From Alloalcanivorax profundimaris (GTDB lineage Bacteria; Pseudomonadota; Gammaproteobacteria; Pseudomonadales; Alcanivoracaceae), in assembly GCF_015265435.1 (NCBI RefSeq), contig NZ_JABJWH010000020.1, positions 186,001 through 250,000 of the forward strand: a stretch of DNA of 64,000 nucleotides, given 5' to 3'. Both the position numbers and the translations under genes were made by a program. Positions 9,436 to 15,877 of this stretch are shown here, in pieces; positions within the stretch are counted from its first letter, which is position 1; each line of letters opens with the position of its first letter. The notes under the pieces were generated by a model that saw nothing but the letters and a program-made list of their open reading frames with translations, did not search any database and was not told where the DNA came from.

Positions 9436-9464
9436 TTGAAATTAGGAAGTATACTGATATATAT
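9436..9464 (+). promoter_or_regulatory. Promoter of the nicD operon with the 16-bp element in its spacer
   Basis: TTGAAA (9436-9441), a 17-bp spacer, then ATATAT (9459-9464). The spacer contains TAGGAAGTATACTGAT (9443-9458), nearly identical to the copy at 15841 (one mismatch). An operator between -35 and -10 would block polymerase binding, the classic arrangement for a repressor. Confidence 0.62.
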
Positions 9465-9479
9465 TCCGGAGACTTCCTT

Positions 9480-9517
9480 GCCGGCCGGCCCACAACGGGC
9501 CGCCGGCGCCCTTTTTT
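9480..9517 (+). terminator. Terminator-like hairpin in the nicD leader
   Basis: Stem GCCGGCCGGCCC / GGGCCGCCGGC with one bulged base and loop ACAAC, followed by six T (9512-9517). It lies between the promoter at 9436-9464 and the nicD start at 9533, so transcripts from that promoter must read through it. It may attenuate the operon or end a short leader RNA. Confidence 0.65.
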
Positions 9518-9532
9518 ATTCGGGGAGGCTCC

Positions 9533-10348
9533 ATGACCCGCACTTTTCAATACGGCGGCCAGATCCACGCCAACGGCATCCGCCAGCATTTCCTGCGCTA
9601 CGGTGGCCAGGGCCCGGCCCTGCTGCTGGTGCCCGGCATCACCAGTCCGGCGATCACCTGGGAGTTCGTGGCCGAGCGCCTGGGCCGGCACTTCGACACC
9701 TGGGTGCTGGACGTACGCGGCCGCGGCCTGTCGGAAAGCGGCGACCACCTGGACTACGGCCTGGACGCCTGCGCCGATGACCTGCTTGCCCTGATTCGCG
9801 CGCTGGATCTGCACGACGTGATCGTGGTCGGCCACTCCATGGGCGGCCGCCACGGTATCCGCGCCGTGAAGCGCGGCGGCGCCGACAGCCGCATCGCCCA
9901 CCTGGTGATGGTGGACCCGCCGGTGTCCGGCCCGGGCCGCCGCGCCTATCCCAGCGCCTGGCCCTGGTACGAGGATTCCATCCTGGAGTGCCAGAAGGGC
10001 ATCGACGCGGACCGCATGCGCCATTACTGCGCCACCTGGAGCGAGGAACAACGACGGCTGCGCGCCGAATGGCTGCACACCTGCGACCTGCGCGCCATCC
10101 GCGCCAGCTACGACGGCTTTCACCAGGACGACGTGCACGCCGACCTGCCGGCCCTGACCGGCATCCGCACCGGCCTGATGGTGGCCGGCCGGGGCGACGT
10201 GATCCTGCCCGAGGACGAAGCGGAGCTCCGCGAACGGCTGCCGGACCTGCGCGTCAGCCGCACCCCGGACGCCGGGCACATGATTCCCTGGGACGACCCG
10301 GAAGGCTTCTTCCGCGCCCTGTCCGAATTGCTCGACCGGCCGCTTTAA
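9533..10348 (+). CDS. nicD: N-formylmaleamate deformylase (NicD/PicE-like alpha/beta hydrolase)
   Basis: A 271-aa alpha/beta hydrolase. NicD hydrolyses N-formylmaleamate, the ring-opening product of 2,5-dihydroxypyridine, to maleamate and formate. Visible catalytic parts: nucleophile S102 in GHSMGG, acid D128 in MVDPP, and H249 in DAGHMIPWDD. The N-terminal ANGIRQHFLRYGG and the VDPPVSGPGRRAYPS stretch look like nicotinate-pathway NicD rather than a general hydrolase. Good ribosome site GGGGAGG. It is the first of four closely spaced genes with nicE, nicF and the decarboxylase; a leader terminator lies 15 bp upstream. Confidence 0.85.
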   Translation: MTRTFQYGGQIHANGIRQHFLRYGGQGPALLLVPGITSPAITWEFVAERLGRHFDTWVLDVRGRGLSESGDHLDYGLDACADDLLALIRALDLHDVIVVGHSMGGRHGIRAVKRGGADSRIAHLVMVDPPVSGPGRRAYPSAWPWYEDSILECQKGIDADRMRHYCATWSEEQRRLRAEWLHTCDLRAIRASYDGFHQDDVHADLPALTGIRTGLMVAGRGDVILPEDEAELRERLPDLRVSRTPDAGHMIPWDDPEGFFRALSELLDRPL

Positions 10349-10376
10349 CGGCCCCGATAAGAAAAGGACCCGCGCC

Positions 10377-11150
10377 ATGACCAGCTATCGAATCGGACAA
10401 ATCGTCCCCAGCTCCAACACCACCATGGAAACGGAAATCCCCGCCATGCTGCGCGCCCGGGAAAGCCGCTTCCCGGAACGCTTTACCTTCCACTCCAGCC
10501 GCATGCGCATGCACAAGGTGACGCCGGAGGAACTGAAGGCCATGAACAGCCAGGGCGCCCGTTGCGCCGCGGAACTGGCGGACGCCCGGGTGGACGTGAT
10601 GAGCACCGCCTGCCTGGTGGCGATCATGGCCCAGGGGCCGGGTTACCACCGCCACACCGAGGCGGAACTGCGCCAGGCCGCCCGGGACAACCAGTGCGAC
10701 GCGCCGGTGATGACCTCCGCCGGCGCCCTGGTGGAAGGGCTGGAGATTCTTGGCGCCAGAAAAGTGGCGCTGCTGGCGCCCTACATGAAGCCGCTCACCG
10801 AGAAGGTGGTGGCCTACATCGAGAACGAAGGCGTGCAAGTGAGCGACTGGCGCTGCTTCGAGATCCCCGACAACCTGGAAGTAGGCCGCCGCGATCCTTT
10901 GAAACTGATCGAGGACGTGGCCGAACTGAAAACCGCCGACGTGGACGCGGTGGTGCTGTCGGCCTGCGTGCAGATGCCCTCGCTGCCGGCGATCCAGACC
11001 GTGGAGGACGCGCTGGGCATCCCGGTGGTGTCCACCGCCGTGTGCACCGTGCGCGGCATGCTCGACCGGCTCGGCCTGGAGCCGGTGGTGCCCGGCGCCG
11101 GCGCCCTGCTCAGCGGCCGCTACCCGACGCCGGAGGCGAATACCCGATGA
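10377..11150 (+). CDS. nicE: Maleate cis-trans isomerase
   Basis: A 257-aa member of the Asp/Glu racemase superfamily that converts maleate to fumarate, feeding the TCA cycle. Both catalytic cysteines are present: C79 in STACLVAIM and C197 in LSACVQMPSL. The N-terminus YRIGQIVPSSNTTMETE is typical of maleate isomerase (arylmalonate decarboxylase-like fold). Gap of 28 bp from nicD and a 4-bp ATGA overlap with nicF, so co-translated. Confidence 0.9.
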   Translation: MTSYRIGQIVPSSNTTMETEIPAMLRARESRFPERFTFHSSRMRMHKVTPEELKAMNSQGARCAAELADARVDVMSTACLVAIMAQGPGYHRHTEAELRQAARDNQCDAPVMTSAGALVEGLEILGARKVALLAPYMKPLTEKVVAYIENEGVQVSDWRCFEIPDNLEVGRRDPLKLIEDVAELKTADVDAVVLSACVQMPSLPAIQTVEDALGIPVVSTAVCTVRGMLDRLGLEPVVPGAGALLSGRYPTPEANTR

Positions 11151-11779
11151 GCTCCCCCGGTGACAACTACGCCGGTGTCTGGGACACGCGCATCGGCTTC
11201 GGCGAACGCGCCGCCCTGCTCAGCGTCGATTTCATGAAGGCCTACACCACCGACGGCGCCGATCTGTACGCCCCTGGGGTGGTGGCCGCCCTGCCCCATG
11301 CCGCCCGGGCCCTGGCCGCCGCCCGCGAGGCCGGCATCCCGGTGATCCACACCAACATCCGTTACCAGCCGGGGCGCTTTCTCGACGGCGGCATCTGGGT
11401 CAAGAAAGCTCCGGTGATGAAAGCCATGGTGGAGGGCAACCCGCTGGCGGCGTTCTGCGACGAAGTCGCGCCGGACGACCAGGAGTTGGTGATCACCAAG
11501 CAGTACGCCAGCGCCTTCTTCGGCACCACCCTGGCCGCCACCCTCACCGCCCTGGACATCGACACCCTGGTGTTGATCGGCTGCTCCACCAGCGGCTGCA
11601 TCCGCGCCACGGCGGTGGACGGCCTGCAGCACGGCTTCCGCGTCATGGTGATCCGCCAGGCCGTGGGCGACCGCCACCCGGCCCCCCACGAGGCCAACCT
11701 CTTCGATATCAACGGCAAGTACGGCGACGTGATCGACGGCGCCGACTTCCTCGCACACCTGCAAGAAAAAAGGGTTTAA
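11147..11779 (+). CDS. nicF: Maleamate amidohydrolase (isochorismatase-like)
   Basis: A 210-aa isochorismatase-fold amidase that would release ammonia from maleamate to give maleate. Catalytic triad visible: D28 (LSVDFMKAYT), K118 (VITKQYASAFFGT) and C151 (GCSTSGCIRA). The HxNxxY-like segment HTNIRYQ is also there. N-carbamoylsarcosine amidases are close relatives, but the neighbours nicD and nicE make the maleamate role much more likely. Overlaps nicE by 4 bp; the next gene starts 2 bp after its stop. Confidence 0.86.
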   Translation: MSSPGDNYAGVWDTRIGFGERAALLSVDFMKAYTTDGADLYAPGVVAALPHAARALAAAREAGIPVIHTNIRYQPGRFLDGGIWVKKAPVMKAMVEGNPLAAFCDEVAPDDQELVITKQYASAFFGTTLAATLTALDIDTLVLIGCSTSGCIRATAVDGLQHGFRVMVIRQAVGDRHPAPHEANLFDINGKYGDVIDGADFLAHLQEKRV

Positions 11780-11781
11780 CC

Positions 11782-12744
11782 ATGACCACGACTAGGAAAA
11801 TCGCTCTGGAAGAGCACTTCATGGCACCGGGTTTCCAGGAATACACCGCCATGTTCTTCGACAAGATCGACACCGCCAACCAGGACGACCTGGCGGCGCG
11901 CCTGGACGATTTCGATCGCCTGCGCCTGGAGGAGATGGACCGCCACGGCATCGAAACCGTGGTGCTGTCCCAATCCGGCCCCAGCGTGCAGGCGGAAGCG
12001 GATACCGCCCGCGCGATCCGCCGGGCCCGGGAAAACAACGAGTACCTGGCCGAACGCATGGCGCCCCACGGCGACCGCTACGCCGGCTTCGCCACCCTGG
12101 CCATGCAGGATCCGAAAGCCGCCGCCGACGAACTGGAATACGCGGTGCGGGAACTAGGCTTCAAGGGGTCGCTGATCAACGGCCACAGCAACGGCGTTTA
12201 CTACGACGACCCGGCCTACGACGTGTTCTGGGAACGGATGCAGGATCTCGACGTGCCGCTGTATCTGCACCCCATCAATCCCTGGAAGGAAGTGGATTCC
12301 ATGCGCGGCCACCCGGAACTGGCCGGCGCGGTCTGGGGCTGGGGCGTGGAAACCGGCACCCACGCCCTGCGCCTGCTGTTCGGCGGCGTGTTCGACCGCT
12401 TCCCCAACCTGAAAATCATCCTCGGCCACATGGGCGAGGGCTTGCCATTCATGCGCTGGCGTTTCGACAGCCGCTTCCCGGTGTACGCCCAGGGCGTGTC
12501 CCTGGATCTGCCGCCGTCACAATACTTCGGCCGCAATATCGTGATCACCACCTCCGGGGTGTGCTCGGCCCCCACCCTGATGGCCGCCATCGGCGAGATG
12601 GGCGAGGACGCGGTGCTGTTCTCCGTGGATTACCCCTATGAATCCACGGAACTGGCGGCGCGCTTCATCGAGGAAGCGCCGATCAGCGACGCGGTGCGTG
12701 AAAAAGTCTGCCGTGGCAACGCCAAACGGCTTCTGAAACTCTGA
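11782..12744 (+). CDS. Amidohydrolase-2 family decarboxylase, possibly a dihydroxypicolinate-type decarboxylase
   Basis: A 320-aa TIM-barrel metal enzyme of the gamma-resorcylate / 2,3-dihydroxybenzoate decarboxylase family. Metal and active-site residues line up: E10 and H12 (ALEEHF), H160 (YLHPINPW), H213 and E216 (LGHMGEG), D280 (SVDYPYES). In the picolinate pathway, PicC of this same superfamily decarboxylates 3,6-dihydroxypicolinate to 2,5-dihydroxypyridine. Its place in one operon with nicD-nicE-nicF argues for a pyridine-carboxylate substrate, but a hydroxybenzoate substrate cannot be excluded from sequence. Confidence 0.8.
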   Translation: MTTTRKIALEEHFMAPGFQEYTAMFFDKIDTANQDDLAARLDDFDRLRLEEMDRHGIETVVLSQSGPSVQAEADTARAIRRARENNEYLAERMAPHGDRYAGFATLAMQDPKAAADELEYAVRELGFKGSLINGHSNGVYYDDPAYDVFWERMQDLDVPLYLHPINPWKEVDSMRGHPELAGAVWGWGVETGTHALRLLFGGVFDRFPNLKIILGHMGEGLPFMRWRFDSRFPVYAQGVSLDLPPSQYFGRNIVITTSGVCSAPTLMAAIGEMGEDAVLFSVDYPYESTELAARFIEEAPISDAVREKVCRGNAKRLLKL

Positions 12745-12885
12745 TCTCCAAGAAAAATAAGGCGGAGCGACCCGCCATTTGAATCAAAGCGGTGCAACCG
12801 CACCACACAAGTGCTCTAGTATACAAAAAAAGTCGGGGACCCTTGCCAAAAGCCTCTTAAACCAAGGACTTGCGGCAACATTGTC

Positions 12886-12901
12886 TGGCACGGCGCTTGC
12901 T
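12886..12901 (+). promoter_or_regulatory. Sigma-54 promoter for the TRAP transporter
   Basis: TGGCACGGCGCTTGCT fits the sigma-54 consensus TGGCACG-N4-TTGCW at every defined base, with the -24 GG and -12 GC at proper spacing, 70 bp before dctP. A short dyad GGTGCAACCGCACC at 12791-12804, about 85 bp upstream, might be an activator site. No sigma-54 enhancer-binding protein is in the window. Confidence 0.75.
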
Positions 12902-12971
12902 AATTATTTCCAGCCCCAGGCCATAGATCAGCATACTGACTATTAACAATACGCAGCATAGGTATCGAACG

Positions 12972-13982
12972 ATGAAAGCATACGCAGCTTTACGCCACGC
13001 TCTTCTCATTCTCGGCACACTGCTCCTCACTTTGCCCGGCCTCGGCCAGGCAGCCCGCGTCGGCCATGTGGAGGCCTCCGGCCAGCCCCTGGACCAGGTA
13101 CTCAAGCTCAGCGCCGAGCAAATCGCCGAGCGCACCGATGGACGGGTGGACCTGTCGGTGTTTCCGTCTTCCCAACTGGGCAACGCCCGCGCCATGACCG
13201 AAGCGGTGCAACTGGGCATGCAGGACGCCGTGGTGGTGCCCGCCGCCTTCATCGGCGGCTTCAACCCGCTGGTGTCGATCCTCGACATTCCCTACCTTCT
13301 GCCCACCAATGACGACCAGGCCAACCAGCTGCGCAAGAGCGAGTTCGGCCAGGCCCTGCTGGCGTCCTTCAAGGATCGCGGCTTCATCGCCGTGGCACTG
13401 TGGCCCGGCGGCTTCAAACACTTCACCTCCAACGAAAAGCTGGAAGGCATCGACGACTTCAAGGGCCAGAAATTCCGCATCATGGATTCCCGCGTGCTGC
13501 GCGCCCAGTTCGAAGCGGTGGGCGCCCAGGCCATGCCGATTCCCTTCGGCGACGTCTATACCTCGCTGCAAACCGGCGTGGTGGATGGCCAGGAAAACCC
13601 GCTGGATTCCATCGCCCGCATGAAATTCCACGAAGTGCAGGAGTATCTGCTGCTGTCCGCCCACGGCGTGGTGGAAAACGTGGTGCTGTTCAGCCCCACC
13701 TTCTGGTCCGGTCTGTCCGATGACGACAAGCAAACGGTCAGCGACGTGTTCACCGACAACGCCCAGGAACTGGCCCGGGTGAAAGGCGAAAACCAGAAGC
13801 AGGCCCTGGAGGAAATCAAAGCCGCCGGCCTGATCATCAATGAACTGGACGACGCCGAACAACAGACCCTGCGCGACAGAATGTACCCCACCGCCCGCGA
13901 CGCCTTCCTGGAACAGGCCGGCGACGAAGGCCAGAAGCTGATCGACCTGTACGAAGGCGTGTACGGCGACATCACCGAATAA
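12972..13982 (+). CDS. TRAP transporter periplasmic substrate-binding protein (DctP type)
   Basis: A 336-aa DctP-family solute receptor. A Sec signal peptide spans about residues 1-27 (hydrophobic ILGTLLLTLPGLGQA, cleavage after GQA). The body shows the family pattern: SSQLGNARAMTEAVQLG, IPYLL, the FRIMDSRVLRAQFEAVGAQAMPIPFGDVY region with the conserved Arg that holds the substrate carboxylate, and the LQTGVVDGQENPL signature. It should bind an organic acid; context suggests an aromatic or pyridine carboxylate feeding the neighbouring enzymes. First gene of the dctPQM set. Confidence 0.93.
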   Translation: MKAYAALRHALLILGTLLLTLPGLGQAARVGHVEASGQPLDQVLKLSAEQIAERTDGRVDLSVFPSSQLGNARAMTEAVQLGMQDAVVVPAAFIGGFNPLVSILDIPYLLPTNDDQANQLRKSEFGQALLASFKDRGFIAVALWPGGFKHFTSNEKLEGIDDFKGQKFRIMDSRVLRAQFEAVGAQAMPIPFGDVYTSLQTGVVDGQENPLDSIARMKFHEVQEYLLLSAHGVVENVVLFSPTFWSGLSDDDKQTVSDVFTDNAQELARVKGENQKQALEEIKAAGLIINELDDAEQQTLRDRMYPTARDAFLEQAGDEGQKLIDLYEGVYGDITE

Positions 13983-14001
13983 CGGCGCTCCGGAGCGGCT
14001 C

Positions 14002-14505
14002 ATGTGGACGAAGTTCTGGGCCGGGCTGGCCCTGGCGGAGCGGACCCTGATGGTCTGCCTGATGCTGGCCCTGCCCTGTCTCTACGGTCTCAACGTGATT
14101 CTCTACAACCTGGCCCCGGGCCTGGCGCGGCACTTCGACGGCATCGAGGAGCTGTCGCGCTTCCTGCTGGTGTGGCTGGTGTGCGTGAGCCTGGGATACA
14201 CCATGGACAAGGGACGCCATGTGTCCATGAACCTGCTGCAACGGTTCATCGGCCCGGCCTTGCTGTTGTGGATTCAGCGCGTTCTCGATCTGGTCGGCGC
14301 GCTGTTCTGCGCCTACGTGGCGGTGCTCGGCTGGCGGTTTCTGCAGCGCATCATCGACACCGGCCAGGTCAGCAACATGCTGGATGTGTCCATGGGCTGG
14401 CTGTACGCGGCCCTGCCCCTGGGCATGGCGCTGCTGACCCTGCGCTACCTGCGCTATGTGCTGTTTCCCGCGCAGCGGCCGGTAGCGGACGACCACCCCG
14501 ACTGA
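14002..14505 (+). CDS. TRAP transporter small membrane subunit (DctQ type)
   Basis: A 167-aa inner-membrane protein with four predicted transmembrane helices (about 10-35, 50-68, 85-110, 125-150). The conserved sequence ELSRFLLVWLVCVSLGYTMDKGRHVSMNLL is the DctQ hallmark. It pairs with DctM to form the permease of the Na+-coupled importer. Starts 19 bp after dctP. Confidence 0.9.
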   Translation: MWTKFWAGLALAERTLMVCLMLALPCLYGLNVILYNLAPGLARHFDGIEELSRFLLVWLVCVSLGYTMDKGRHVSMNLLQRFIGPALLLWIQRVLDLVGALFCAYVAVLGWRFLQRIIDTGQVSNMLDVSMGWLYAALPLGMALLTLRYLRYVLFPAQRPVADDHPD

Positions 14506-14527
14506 GGCCCGACGGCAAGGATTGTTC

Positions 14528-15808
14528 ATGAAACCCATTCTCGTAACCTGCGTCGCCGTGGCCCTGTTCATCGCCGGAGCGGAGATTTTCCTGGTACTGG
14601 GTGTGTCCGGCCTGGTCGGCAAGCATCTGTTTCTGGAAAACCTCCCGGACATCGTGATGATCCAGAAGATGATCGGCGGCATTAACCAGTCCACCCTGCT
14701 GGCGATTCCCCTGTTCATCTTCGCCGCCGAGCTGATGGCGCGGGGCAGCATCGCGGCGCGCCTGACCGGCATGGTGGAAGCGTTCATCGGCCATCGCCGG
14801 GGCGGGCTCGGCCACACCACCACCGGCGCCTGCTTCGCGTTCGGCGCGGTGAGCGGCTCGGCGCCGGCCACCGTGGCCGGGCTCGGCAAGATTCTGTACC
14901 CGCGCCTGATCGAAACCGGCACCAATCGTTCCTTCGCCGTGGGCCTGATCGTGGCCACCGCGGAAATTTCCCTGCTGGTGCCGCCCAGCATCACCTTGAT
15001 CATCTACGGCTGGCTCACCGGCACCTCGATCATCGATCTGTTCGCCGCCGGCCTGGCGGTGGGCTGCCTGCTGGCGTTCTGCTTTTCCGTGTACGTGCAC
15101 ATCCGCAGCCTGCGCGACGCGCCCCGCCTGCAGGAAAAAGCGGACGGCGCGGCACGGCGCAAGGCGGTGGAGGCCGCCCTGCTGCCCCTGGGCATGCCGG
15201 TGATCATTCTCGGCGGCATCTACAGCGGCGCGTTCACCACCACCGAGGCGGCCGCCGTGGCGGCGCTCTACGCCCTGCTGGTGGAAACCCTGATCACCCG
15301 GGCTCTGAGCTGGAAGGGCGTGGCCAAGGTGGCGGAATCCTCCGCCCTGGTCACCACGACCCTGTTCATCATTCTCGCGGTGGGCAGCTTCGCCAGCTAT
15401 CTGGTCACCGTGGCCGGCGTGCCGGCGGCCATCGGCGCCTTCATCGCCGGCGCCGACATCAGCGCGCTGCAGTTCCTGCTGATCGTCAACGTGGTGTTCC
15501 TGATCGCCGGCATGTTCATGGACCCGGTGTCCATGCAGATCGTGCTGGTGCCGGTGCTGGCGCCGGTGGCCATGGCCCTGGGCGTGGATCCGGTGCAGTT
15601 CGGCATCATCGTGGTACTGAACGTGGCCATCGGCACCATCACGCCGCCATTCGGCCTGGACCTGTTCGTGGCCTCCAGCGCCCTGCGCGTGCCGGTGACC
15701 GAAATCATCGCCGGCGTCTGGCCGTTCCTGCTGGTCAATCTGGTGGTACTGGCCCTGGTCACCCTGTTCGCCCCTTTGTCCACCTTCCTGCCCGGCTTAC
15801 TGCACTGA
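14528..15808 (+). CDS. TRAP transporter large permease (DctM type)
   Basis: A 426-aa inner-membrane protein with about 11-12 hydrophobic segments, the transport subunit. Family motifs: IPLFIFAAELMARG, the GGLGHTTTGACFAFGAVSGSAPATVAG loop, LLVPPSITLIIYG, and GTITPPFGLDLFV near the C-terminus. The ATG at 14528 with AAGGA upstream is preferred to the TTG at 14522. It ends 69 bp before the oxygenase gene. Confidence 0.92.
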   Translation: MKPILVTCVAVALFIAGAEIFLVLGVSGLVGKHLFLENLPDIVMIQKMIGGINQSTLLAIPLFIFAAELMARGSIAARLTGMVEAFIGHRRGGLGHTTTGACFAFGAVSGSAPATVAGLGKILYPRLIETGTNRSFAVGLIVATAEISLLVPPSITLIIYGWLTGTSIIDLFAAGLAVGCLLAFCFSVYVHIRSLRDAPRLQEKADGAARRKAVEAALLPLGMPVIILGGIYSGAFTTTEAAAVAALYALLVETLITRALSWKGVAKVAESSALVTTTLFIILAVGSFASYLVTVAGVPAAIGAFIAGADISALQFLLIVNVVFLIAGMFMDPVSMQIVLVPVLAPVAMALGVDPVQFGIIVVLNVAIGTITPPFGLDLFVASSALRVPVTEIIAGVWPFLLVNLVVLALVTLFAPLSTFLPGLLH

Positions 15809-15840
15809 CCAGGAAGGCGCGGAGTACCCTCACGAACAAA

Positions 15841-15862
15841 TAGGAAGTACACTGATTAAATA
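15841..15862 (+). promoter_or_regulatory. Shared 16-bp element, copy 3, before the Rieske oxygenase genes
   Basis: TAGGAAGTACACTGAT (15841-15856) differs by one base from the copy at 9443 and is followed directly by TAAATA, a possible -10 box. The spacing to the -10-like sequence equals that in the nicD promoter. It lies 21 bp before the ATG at 15878 and suggests the oxygenase has its own promoter under the same regulator as nicD. Confidence 0.6.
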
Positions 15863-15877
15863 CCGAGGACAATCATC

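Noticed and set aside
12810-12825. A fourth copy of the 16-bp element before dctP
   Set aside because: Only AGTATAC is shared (in inverted orientation); too short to count.
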